A stretch of 64,000 bases of DNA from Pipra filicauda. Lineage: Eukaryota; Chordata; Aves; Passeriformes; Pipridae. The notes under the pieces were generated by a model. That model made no database searches and had not been told where the DNA came from. It worked only from the letters and a program-made list of their open reading frames with translations. Below, one piece after another: positions 27,245-37,544 of this stretch. How positions within the stretch are numbered: position 1 is the first letter of the stretch; every line of letters starts with the position of its first letter. The stretch covers positions 3,591,790 to 3,655,789 of the forward strand of contig NW_024104998.1 of assembly GCF_003945595.2 (NCBI RefSeq), given 5' to 3'. The position numbers and the translations under genes are program-made.

Positions 27245-28530
27245 TGACCCTTCCTCTTCTCCAGAAATCTGCCCCACGGAATTTATAAGCAGTTACTATC
27301 TCCCATCTCTGCCATTATTAAGCCACAAAAGCCAGAGTACCTTAAGTCTTGGTCTCTCATGTAACTCCAGACTCTTCATACGGCATCATCTTTGTAGTTT
27401 GGATGTTCCTGTACACGTTCCACTAGAATTTAATATTTTCTGTACATAAGTGGCCAGAACTATGTACAGTATTTGACATGAGGTCTCCCTAATACCTTGT
27501 CTATCTCCACTGAAGAGCTCCCACTGAGGATCACATTTGCTTCCATTTCACACACAGTATATCACATAAGAGTACCCCTGTTTGACTGTGGCAGTCAGGC
27601 CTTTTCCTCCACTCCTGTTTTAAGGGATGACCTGCCATCTGATAGCAGACTTGTTAATAATCATTCAGTAGATAACTTTGCTTTTAGAGCTATTTAACTT
27701 CCTGTCATTCCTATTGCTTCAGTCATCACAGACATTCAATTCTTCCTGTGCAGTAATCCAACTAACCTCAGTGCTGACTAGGTTTCCTAACTTAGCCTCA
27801 TCAGCTAAGTTAGCTAATTATCCTTTTCATACAGTTATCTCAGCCAGTATGGCAAAGCAAAGAGACCAGCTCCCCACTAATACTGATCTAGATCAGTAAT
27901 TCCTTTATTCACGCAGTCACAATTTCTCCTTCAGAAGACACCTCACCATTCTTTAGCCAAGCCTCACATTTCCAGTTTAGTTATTTTCAGTGTCACGCCC
28001 GCCATGGTGTGTACACATAGAACTGAAGCCTTCTGCTCCTTTTGTCTACAACATTCAGTATTTAACCAGTAATAATAAGATTTTAGTCTTCCATGACCTA
28101 ATTGTGGCAAATCCATGATGCATTTTATCCTGTTTTCCACTTATCTTTGTATACTTAAATACTTCTTCTGTTCCAGATTTGTTCTAAATCCTTGAATACT
28201 ATTGAGACCAGAGTAAAAGGTGTAAAGATTTTGTTCTCTTCTCCTTTTTAAAATAAACAGAACTATGTCTTTTGCTATCTTACTATCTCAACTGCTACAT
28301 TCAACCTGACAGATAACAACCAATCCTGAGGGTTTTTTTTAACTTGGCTCCAGTGTTCTGTGCCAATACTCTCAGACTCCCAAAACAGAGACCATTTGCT
28401 GACTTAGTCTGGATTCTGGAAGCAGGCGTAAGATGTTTATTCTGGTCATTTCCATGGATTTCTTTATTTCTACCCTATCTTTCTTCTCTGTTCAAATCTT
28501 TATCCTTATCTAAAACTGGTTACAGTTGCT
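27245..28530 (-). mobile_element. Long, ancient CR1-family LINE remnant (minus)
   Basis: The plus strand follows, over more than 1 kb, the antisense order of the old amniote CR1 class: GAATTTATAAGCAGTTACTAT, ACCTTAAGTCTT, TCATACGGCATCATCTTTGT, then GTGGCCAGAACTATGTACAG, a GACATGAGGTCTCCC block, GATCACATTTGCTTCC and CATCAGCTAAG. Matches are clearest from 27,270 to 27,850 and weaker beyond about 28,000. The right border is therefore approximate, and decayed sequence may run on to about 28.9 kb. Frames are broken throughout. Divergence suggests an insertion much older than the 10.65-kb copy. Confidence 0.75.
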
Positions 28531-31079
28531 AATTTTAGAGGCAGCAGATACATTTTTCAACTATAGCCTGGTCCTCACAACAACATAGCCAAGTTCTCTT
28601 TTCCTCCTCCTTTTATAATTTTTCCCCTCTTCATCTTAAATTTCTTCATCCTCTAGCTTTTGGCAATTCAGACGCTATTCCTGTAGTTTCTGCTCTCCAA
28701 CAGTCAATCTACTCCTTCACTTCATTCCTTTTAGGCTTTCTGGTAACTTGCAGTATCTTACTCTCACAGCAAGGTCCACAGCCCCTCTTGGCAAACTTTC
28801 TCTCCTCCTTAAAATGCAGTTTCCAAGCAGCCCTTGTACCTTCCATTTAAGACAATCCAAGCCTTTTCTTTTTTCTTTTTTTTTTTAAATTTTATTTAAA
28901 CCTCCAACTCCTAGAGGTCTTCAACCCTGTGGACAAATCAAACAAACTAGTTCTTTTAACTTCTCAGAACGTGCCCTGCTAAAATGAAACTTCCTTGAAA
29001 TAAAAACACTTTGTAGCTGACATATACTTACCCCTCAGTTTAATTCAAAATTAGGAGCTCTAATCTAGCAGTGGAAAGCAAGAAACATTGTCAGCCAGTG
29101 AGAGAGCAGAGATGTTCCAGAATTTAAAGATATACTCTCTGGTTCTGGGCAGGCTGTAAACATGACCCTTCATTTACTCTGCGTTCCATCACAATTAATG
29201 GCCAAAATCTACCCTATGATAATCCAGTGTACTGACTTCCAACTTAGTCAGCACTGGGAAATGTACTTACAAAAGCACATTTGAGAAACACCTTCCCTTT
29301 ATACACTAGCACAGTATCTAAAAGCTGCTCTGTAGCTCTGAGCAACTCTAACAGGTTTGCAAGGCTACATTCTACAATTCGACTGAGTTTTGCCTCACTG
29401 AATCAAACTTAGCCCTCCAGATTTTGAAGCACAGCATGAACCTTTAACAGAAAACCATCTCCTTTCCAGTGGAAGACTGCACCTATATTAAGTGCCTCCA
29501 GTAACAATTTGAGATCTCCAGCATGCCTACCACAAGCCCATGCGGAGAAGGAAAGGAGGCTGCTTTTGGCCAAGTGCTACAGCAGGACACATGAACTACT
29601 CTAGCAAAGTGACAGTGAATGGTCTCCACATGAATCTAGGAAACACTGCTGCCCTCTTAACTTTAGCTTGCAACATGATTTTCTTAACATGGATGCACTG
29701 GCATGAAGGCAGTCTGGGCCTTCTGTGCAACAGAGTGAACTTGCTGGCACAGGCAAGTGCAAGGCATCGAGGCAGTAAATCACACAAACCACCACATTCC
29801 TTCTATGCCTGCATCTCCACCGCGGTGCACAGGCACCTGCCTGCTGCCTCCTGAAACCCAGAGGGGAAACTCAGTGCCACAGCATGAAATATCAACTGAC
29901 ATGCTAAGTTACTAACCCACTTAAAATGAGGGCCCTGAAAGGGCACACAGCTCGTCAACTCCAACAGCCCCACATCATGGCAAGGGCTGCCCACCGTCCC
30001 TGATGGTGGTCTCTGCACCCAGTTCCCTTGGCCACCGTCACCATTGTGTTCATCTCTCCAGGGAGCATCTTCACGCTGCTGGTGCCTTCTGCTCTCATGA
30101 CCCGTCTCACCAGCTTAAGCCAAGCTTTGCAGCAGCGGGGTGGGTGTTTTGCCACCCTTCAAATTGGGGAGCATAGCACTGGATGCTTTGAAAAACCATT
30201 CCATTGTTAGCACGAGGAAGTAACACCCTACTTTTACTTCAGAAACGCTTAAAAGTGCTTTATCTTGTTAATTCTAGGTCAGTTGAGCGCATGTGTGGTA
30301 TGGATTACACTGACCTTTTTAGAGCTCCCAACATTTTTAAATAAGTAGGACACTTAACATCAGACACAAGCCAAGCTGCACACCTCCTGTACACCACACA
30401 CCGAGATCTGCCAGTAGGCTTTACACGCAGAACCAAGGAACAGTTACTTTATAAAGCCTGGCTCATATGGCACATTAGTACCAATGTGAAATAAATTATA
30501 AATGCCAAGTTTGACCCAGTACCATATTAAATCAATACAGGTATTTTCCCAAAAAAATGCCTGTATTTGATGAACTAAAGTGACCTCTGCAAAGCCAACC
30601 AACAAATCAGTGGCAGATTTACAAACAGAGCAAGTATTTACAGCTGAGTGATAAAATGGTCTACATTAAAGATAAAAGCTGTCTTGCTGCTTACAAAACA
30701 CAATAGCATTGTCATTTCAAACACAACTGAGACATTTCATCCTTATATATCTGAACACAGCATCTGCAGACTTCAAACACAAGCAAGGATCAACACGCAA
30801 ATGACCATAAAATTCAAGTTTAAAGAAATTAATGCTATGATTCACTGGAGATGTTAATTTGGCAATGACAGGTCTTTGAAAGTTTTAACCTTCCTCTCTG
30901 CACTACGTGCTGCCATATACACTGGACTCTTGGACACAATTCCATCCTTTTCCTCCTTTTCACAGACGCCTTGTCTGAGAGAGGGAAGGAAGAAGAGAAG
31001 GGAAAAAAACCCAACATGTTTAAGTATATTACCTTTGGATCAGCCTCCTCCCCTCTCCCAATTAAAGTTTTCTTGAGGT
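28531..31079. other. Non-coding DNA approaching the CpG island
   Basis: 28.5-28.9 kb is pyrimidine-rich and may be a tail of the old CR1. From about 29.5 to 30.2 kb the DNA is richer in GC, with overlapping frames on both strands (plus 29,540-29,854; minus 29,803-30,018), none recognised. No supported exon. Confidence 0.45.
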
Positions 31080-31514
31080 CAGATTAGCACTCTGAAAGGA
31101 GAGCAGGCGCCGGCAGGCCCCGTGGCAGGCGGTGCTGTGACAGATGCGGGGCAGACCCAGGGGAGGCAGCCATGCGCTCAGCCCCGCATCCCCCGAAAGG
31201 GCATCCCGGGAGGAAGTTCTCACTTCGCACCGACCCGGGCAAATAACTCGGAGGAGTTCAACAGCTATCGCTTCCAGCGGCTTTCTCCTGGGCCATATGT
31301 TTTCCCCTGACGTTAGCGAGGCATTTCAGAAGAGCCAAACCGCTCTACCCGCTCTGCCGCGGACCCGCTCGCCAGCTGGGGGTCGGAGCCGCCTCTCCCG
31401 GAGGCAGGGGAGAAGCCGGCCCGGCCGGCGAGGCACCCACCCGCGACACCCACCCCACGGGGCTGCTCTCAGTCCCCAGAGGGAGCTGCCCGCCCGCCGA
31501 CCCCCGGCGGCGAG

Positions 31515-31548
31515 GCAGGGCTGGGCAGGGCTGGGCTGGGCTGGGCGG
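31515..31548 (+). repeat. GGGCT pentamer repeat, G-quadruplex candidate
   Basis: Six GGG tracts at 31,518, 31,523, 31,528, 31,533, 31,538 and 31,543, each separated by exactly two bases (CT or CA). This fits the classical four-tract G-quadruplex rule with short loops on the plus strand, which would be the template strand for a minus-strand gene. It lies about 230 bp inside the putative first intron. Confidence 0.85.
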
Positions 31549-31772
31549 CTCCTGCCGCAGCGCCCGGAGGGGGCGAGCCCCCGCCCGTCCCCGGGGCAGC
31601 GCGGCGCCACCAGCACCGTACCCCCGCCCGCGCTGCAGCCCCTTCGCCAGACGCCCGCCGGGGGTGGTAGTAGGGGTCCCGCCCGCCCCCGCTCCCCGGG
31701 GCCGCCCCCGGCCAGCGGGGGCACCGCTGCGGGACGGCGCCGCGCTCAGCCCCGAGCCGACGCCGCACTCAC

Positions 31773-32160
31773 CGTCCTGGCCAGCGCGGCGCGGGAGCCT
31801 CCCGGAGAGGAGCGAGGCGAAGCCGCGGAGAAGCGCGAGGAGCCAGAGCCGAGAAAGCCGCCGCCGCCGCCGCGAGGAGGAGGCGGAGGGGGCGGAGGAT
31901 CGGCGGTGGAGGGGCGGGAACGGGGCGCGGAGGCCGGACCGAGCTGTTCGCAGCCGCCCGCCCGCCGCGCAGCCGGCGCTTCCTCTGGGCCGCCGCCGGG
32001 CCGGGCTGGCGGGGCGGGGAGCTCCGAGCGGGCGGGATCGCCCCTTCTCCTGCCCGCGCCGCACAAAGGGGACCCGCCGCTGCCGCCTTTGTTCGGCCGA
32101 GCGGCGCCGGCAAGGGAGGGCGGCGGGTGGCAGGCTGGACGCTTCTCCCATGCGAAGATT
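31773..32160 (-). other. Putative 5' exon of an unidentified minus-strand gene
   Basis: On the minus strand the sequence ends in GGCCAGGACG followed by GTGAGTGCGG, a near-perfect 5' splice site, so the exon would end at 31,773 and the intron begin at 31,772. The transcription start is not visible; I place the right limit at the edge of the densest CpG region. The exon is probably mostly or wholly 5' untranslated. The only upstream-type ATG on this strand is at 32,152. It opens an Arg/Pro/Ser-rich frame that stays open to the donor, but in a weak start context and with no domain I recognise. Stop-free frames are expected in such GC-rich DNA. I cannot name the gene: no later exon was found within 31.7 kb to the left, which implies a long first intron. 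Confidence 0.45.
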
Positions 32161-32170
32161 GTTCCTCCGC

Positions 32171-32553
32171 CACTGGCAGACACGGAGTAACTTCACCGAA
32201 GTTAATTTAGGTCTGTGATGAAAACCTCTTCACCTGTGCCAAGCGCTGCTCGGCATCCAGCACTGAAGTCAGCCTACGCGCGGTGCTTCAGCTGCCTGTT
32301 TATGCCTCAGGAGCTGACTCCTGTTAAATTAAGGGTGGGTGTTTTATTGCTCAGGGTAGATGGGATCGTGAAGACTGGTTTCTTAGCATTCTGTCCTTGG
32401 CAGCCACCAAGAACTACTGAAAAACGAGTTTCAGATGCACCTTTACCCCGTTATCTGTGGTAGGTCACAGATCTTCTTTCAAACGTTGCTACTCATTTGC
32501 CTATTGTTCTACGTGTCCAGTTGCTCACTGACCATTGAGGTACCTTTAAAAGC

Positions 32554-32555
<2 letters not shown>
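32171..32555. other. Right shore of the CpG island
   Basis: GC content falls quickly. The plus-strand frame at 32,215-32,463 is not recognised, and no good plus-strand donor was found, so a divergent coding exon is not supported. Confidence 0.4.

Positions 32556-32604
<49 letters not shown>
32556..32604. repeat. Run of 49 T
   Basis: An uninterrupted run of 49 T on the plus strand (A49 on the minus strand), about 400 bp outside the CpG island. No target-site duplication or AATAAA was found around it that would prove a retrocopy tail. Confidence 0.95.
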
Positions 32605-32605
<1 letters not shown>

Positions 32606-34340
32606 GTCATAGTGCTCTAATGCTCATCCTATAAACTTCTCCCAACCTTATCGATTTCAGACCTTCAGTTCAGGTACTTGAGGTCAACACATGCAGCCCT
32701 GTCATGCCAGTTAAAAGGATAGAGGGAGGAGAATTTCCCCTCATTCACATCTCACTTAGAAGAGACTGACAGACTTATAAATGGTAAGTATGATGCCTTC
32801 TCTGAAGGGTAGCTAGATTTCAGCCATTTGTATAGAGGTGCAATGAGCAAAACGACTCATTACTGTATGTTAACAAGGGACATTTTAAGAAGGCAGTAAC
32901 AAAACTAGACTACTCTAGGGTTGTTAAGACCAGGTATAAACTTGATAAGCTCTCTAACTGAGCAGCCCTCCTTAAAAGCTCTTTCCCTGTCACGTTCATT
33001 AAGCCCCAGCAGTTAAAAGATCCCACCCTGGAGCCCTTACTGTTTGCCCAGAGCTCAGCTTCCCAGACAGAGCAGTAATGTAGCACTGATCCTTTGGTGC
33101 TAAGCCAGCTCCTCAAGTTTAGTACTAGACCAAGTTGCTTTTTTGTGCTCCAAAGAAGCAGTTTGTCAGTTCCCCTACCTATTGCCTAGAAATTTTCTGT
33201 GTAGTCCATGAGATGCCCGTGGAAAGATACAGGTAACGTGAGGAAGGAGGGGAATGTGCAGCATGTGAGCTGTTCCACATCATCAAGGACCTTCTGCTTC
33301 CTAGACATGGTAACATGGTAGCTTTAGAGAAAGAGAATCAAAAGTATGTGACTTTTAACCTTTATTCCTGTAGCTGGGGGAGTGGGAGGAAATAAATTTT
33401 TTGTTTTGTCTTAAAATTAAAAAAGGATATGGGTTGGGGTAAAAAGTCTGAAAATACAAAACAATGTAATAGCCATGGAGAAGCCATCAGGCAGCCTTAA
33501 GTAAAGCCAGTGTACTAGAGCTACATCATACATGCGAGGTACTATTGAGATCTGCTTGCTGCATTATGCACTAGGGACAGAAGCCAACCATCAGCCCTGT
33601 AGCTTCTGCTGAACAAACGCCCTGCCCACACGAAGGGTACTTAATTTGTTCAATACACAGGCACCCCACCTCACGTGACCAACTTTTACTGGACATGCAT
33701 TCTTTATTCTTTAGGCTGGATGTCTGTAGTAGGGGAGGAGTAGGCAAATGCATTTGTAATGTAAAACTAGATAACTTGTTCTGGCCAGAAAATTCCTCAA
33801 TTCCTAGTCAAAAAGAGAGGTTTGTCAATATTTTAACTTTAGATCAATGTACAAACATTTGCTAAAGCCTAGGCATATTTATAGTGGTTCTGCTGTGCCT
33901 TTAGTGACAAAACGAGGACTATGGAGTTGTGTCTTACAGTACTACCTGGTAAGTTTTTCACATCCAGGCATCACATGATGGATAGCTTTATTAAATTATG
34001 CCACACTGTGCAGCTGCTCCCTCTGGGAAGAAGTATGGAATAATACAATTAAAGTCTCACCTTTTAATTTTAATATAAGTACTAAAATATGATCTTTGCT
34101 CTCACCATCAAGACAAGTGACAGCCCAGCCTCTGCCTCAGACAGAGGACCAACCCATTGAAGCAGTGGTGAGAGATCTTCCCACTGCAAGACAAGTTGCA
34201 GCCATGAACTCATCATGCACATCCATGGACTTCATCATGTTCCATATCCCTCTAATGTAACCAGCACCCTGGCCTTAGGATGACATTTAGGGGTACCTTA
34301 CATGATTGTCCTTGTACACAAATCTATGCATTTTGAGATA

Positions 34341-34386
34341 CTGATTTATAAATAAATAAGCATATAAACTCCTGATTTATAAATAA
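34341..34386 (+). repeat. Direct repeat of a 15-mer, 31-bp period
   Basis: CTGATTTATAAATAA occurs at 34,341-34,355 and again at 34,372-34,386. Local duplication in AT-rich DNA. Confidence 0.85.
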
Positions 34387-34757
34387 TATCTAAAGTAAGA
34401 AACTAATTTTATAAACATGGTTATACCTGATTAAACTCCTCTGACTCAATAAGACTGCTCAATGGGAGTAAAAAATGTACATAAGAAATTGTGTTGTCTG
34501 GAACTAGGTTAAGAACTTCTGGAAATGAATATAAAACTATTGCATTCAAGACTGATTTCTTCTTTATGCTTTCCAAAAAACATTATTATCAAATGCGTTA
34601 ATCTTGTCAGTCCATTAAAATATTTCACAACTTTTAAAAGGTTTTGAGATTAAAAAAATTAACCCCCCACCTATTGATAATAACTGTATTTCTAAATCCA
34701 TATTCTTATAAGACCTAATCAATAGGTTTACTCAGAAACAGCTGACACCACTTAAAA

Positions 34758-34775
34758 CTGTGTTAATTAACACAG
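34758..34775. promoter_or_regulatory. Perfect 18-bp palindrome around TTAATTAA
   Basis: CTGTGTTAATTAACACAG is its own reverse complement, with the homeobox-type core TTAATTAA in the centre. About a quarter of one such site is expected by chance in 64 kb of even composition, somewhat more in AT-rich DNA. A binding-site role is inference. Confidence 0.3.
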
Positions 34776-35867
34776 ATTCTCAAGGTCCAGTTCTAATGGA
34801 GACAAGCTCTGTCCGCCTTTAACAGAGCCTCATTATTGTTCACGCTACTTGAATCTGCCATTAACAGTAAGTCTCCATCTCACAGCTGCTGCTAAACCTG
34901 TGGTCTGCTTGCATTCAAAGAGGATTTCAGTTGTATTTTGGCATGGCATATGCTATTCAGAATATCACCTGTAACTGTGAGTAAGAATGACTGAGCTGGT
35001 TAGCTCTAAAATCCTGTCTGTGGAAAGTTTGGGCTTTGCATACGTTCTCCTTATGTAAACTTATGTGTAAGGATTTAAAAATGCAGACCGTTGCCTGTAT
35101 TACTGTGGCACTCAGATTGAATTAGGCACATCAACTCAAATACTAAGTGGTGTAGCCTTCATCTCTGCCCTTACACCTGTAGGATGTATTTAGTTCTGAG
35201 GCCCTCCAGTCAGCTGACCAGGAGGTGTGAACCGGGATCAGCAACAAGCTCAACAGACCAAGCTGTAACCTGCACCATCACCTACATCTTCTAGTGTACT
35301 CAGCCTTGGTTAAATCCATTAGTGAGGCATGTGCATCATTTTGGATGGTCAGCCTGGTCTGCCTGCTCAGCCTATCCAGCCATCACCTCAGCTATGCCTG
35401 CTGACGTGGAGATGAGATGGCTGGAAAAAAGCACCACTTTAGCCATCAGCTGGATCAGTCCATACCTGCACATTACTGAGCTGCATGAACACACTGAACA
35501 AAGCTCAGTGAGTAGTATTTCACAGAAAACTGGCTGAGTCCTCCATTCCTACCCTTCATGTATATCTATCTGCTTGCACAAGCTCTGTAGTCTTTGTACA
35601 CTGGACAGTATTATGTAAGTTTGGGAGTTTTTTTTTTACTTTAATCATAAGCTTTGTAGAAAATGTGTAAGCAGTGTGTTAGTAGAGGCTGTAAATGGTG
35701 CAGGTATTTAGAAATGCTGGGAAAAGTACTTTCTCAGTATTGTTTGAAGCAGGGGACTGATGACAAAGGAGATGTGTTAGTCATGCTAACCCATTCTTCT
35801 GGTGGTCAATAGTGTGGTGAAAAAACCCAGAAACACCCTTCTCAGCTCCCTGAAGGTCTCAGCACTA

Positions 35868-36125
35868 CTTAGAATGGTTTGTGCAAGAGACCCTTGTGTA
35901 AGAGACCTTTAAGATAATCTAGTTCCAGTCACCCTGCCATTAGCAGGGACACCTTCTACTAGAGCAGGTTGTTCAGAGCCCAGTCCAATCTGGTCTTGAA
36001 ACTTCAAGGGATGTTCCAGTGCCTCACCACGCTCATAGTAAAGAATTTCTTTCTTATCTAATCTAAACCTACCCTCTTTCAGTTTAAAGCCATTACTCTT
36101 GTCCTATCTTTGAGTGTTAGGAGGC
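35868..36125 (-). mobile_element. CR1 LINE 3' fragment (minus)
   Basis: The plus strand is the reverse complement of CR1: AGAATGGTTTG, AATCTAGTTCCAGTCACCC, a GCAGGGACACCTTCTACTAG block, CAGGTTGTTCAGAGCCCAGT, CCAGTGCCTCACCACGCTC, AAAGAATTTCTTTCTTAT, CTAATCTAAACCTACCCTC and a TTTAAAGCCATTACTC block. At about 258 bp it is the longest of the avian-type copies here. A small internal duplication (AAGAGACC, twice) sits near its 3' end at about 35,885-35,908. Confidence 0.95.
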
Positions 36126-37494
36126 CTTACTTATGAGATTGTTACAGCTGTTTATTTTCCAGTTTCGGAAGGCGTGTGGAGGAAATCCTAGCCAAAATTA
36201 AGGAACTGAAAGGTGTGAGGCCACAACTACATCACTTGACATCTTGCCTCAACCCATGCAGTAAGAGAAATAAAGACACGTCTGCCCTTTTTTCCTACAT
36301 ACACCTACTTAGAGAACACAAACCCATTAAAGCTGAGCCAGACAGTTATCAGTTCTTTAATTAGCTTGTCCTTTTAAGTGTCCCAGGAAGATTATTATAA
36401 GAAATACCATATGATTGCCCAAGAACAAACGAGATATGCTTTTAAACACCCTTTATTACTAACATTGCATAAGCATTCCAACAATCAAATCTAACAGTTT
36501 GTTATCATAGTTCCAATCCCTTTGGCTTAGCAGCAGCAAAACGAATACCATGTCATATCTCTTCTCAGCAAATAGCTGCCTGCCTTTGTAAACAAAACTG
36601 TCAAGACTGATTCTCCATACACATTTGCAAATTATACCCATTGGTTATGTGTCTTGCGGCATATTTAGTGTGCTGCCAAGGGCGTGCTACCCTCACATTA
36701 GTTTTTTTATGTTACCAACACCATAATATCGTCAGGGAAAAATTGTAGGTACCTTGCAAACTATGGCTTAAATTCACAACTGTCTCCTACAGAACCCTGA
36801 TGACAAACATACTTATTAACTAGTTAAAACCATTCAAACCTAGCAGGTAAATGCACTTCAAGAGTGATTCCTTGATTACTCCAATAAACAAGAATCATGC
36901 AACCTTATAGGAAGTGACTAAGTGACTATATGCTTATTTTACTCCTGAACTTGTTATAGGTAGTAAGAAACTTTTAATTACAATCTCTGAACATAGTTTT
37001 TTCTTTCTAAGTGTGTATTGGTAGTTGCAAAACACCTTTTCACTAGCAACAGGTGGTTTACTGTCCTTGCCCTCAATTAAATCCATGAGTGAGAAGCATA
37101 TGTGATATCCTGATATTCAGCCTGCTCGAAAGTGCAGAGCCCTGTGTCCTTATCCCCACACCAGCATTTTACTTACTGTCTGGCCACCAGGAATTCACTT
37201 CAATTCCTTGTCTCTGTTTAAATGTATGCAATATGATAATAATATTATTTACTTCAGGGAGGAGGAGAGTAAATTAGTTAATGTGTACCCTGTGCTCTAA
37301 GAATATGGAGCAAAACATTATCTTAATGCTATAATTTCAGGGCACCCCCTTGGGCATTTCATGTTTTTTGAATTTTATTTAACCTGCATAATAAAAGCAG
37401 AGGACAAAATTGATAATCGCTAACATATTTTAAAGGAGAAATTCCCTTTTTGTGATTTTGCTGTGATCATACACCAAATGACCATGCCTCATTA

Positions 37495-37544
37495 ACAATA
37501 ATATGAAATATATTAAAATACAATAATATAAAATATATTAAAAT
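37495..37544 (+). repeat. 25-bp tandem duplication
   Basis: Two adjacent 25-bp units beginning ACAATAATAT (37,495-37,519 and 37,520-37,544), differing only at 37,505 (G) versus 37,530 (A). Confidence 0.95.

Larger units (their letters stand above)
31080..32170. promoter_or_regulatory. CpG island, TATA-less promoter region
   Basis: CpG is abundant; by hand I count about 68 CpG in 31,741-32,160, against about zero or one per 60 bp outside. GC boxes are visible (GGGGCGGGG at 32,011-32,019; GGGGGCGGAGG at 31,888-31,898; GGGGCGGG at 31,911-31,918). There is a CRE-like TGACGTTA at 31,308-31,315, but no convincing TATA box. A CCG repeat lies at 31,858-31,872. Such islands mark most broadly expressed vertebrate promoters. 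The long frames crossing it on both strands (up to 348 codons) follow from stop-codon scarcity in GC-rich DNA and are not evidence of coding. The main transcript direction is taken as minus because of the strong donor at 31,772. Confidence 0.9.
32605..35867. other. Non-coding DNA right of the promoter
   Basis: No gene recognised. It holds an 18-bp palindrome at 34,758-34,775 and a 15-mer direct repeat (34,341-34,355 and 34,372-34,386), listed separately. Confidence 0.45.

Noticed and set aside
29540..30210. Overlapping frames on both strands in a GC-richer patch left of the island
   Set aside because: No recognisable domains and no paired splice sites. GC content explains the openness.
31144..32218. 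Long frames on both strands across the CpG island (up to 348 codons)
   Set aside because: Stop codons are rare in GC-rich DNA, and all frames on both strands are open together. No recognisable domain, and several begin at non-ATG codons.
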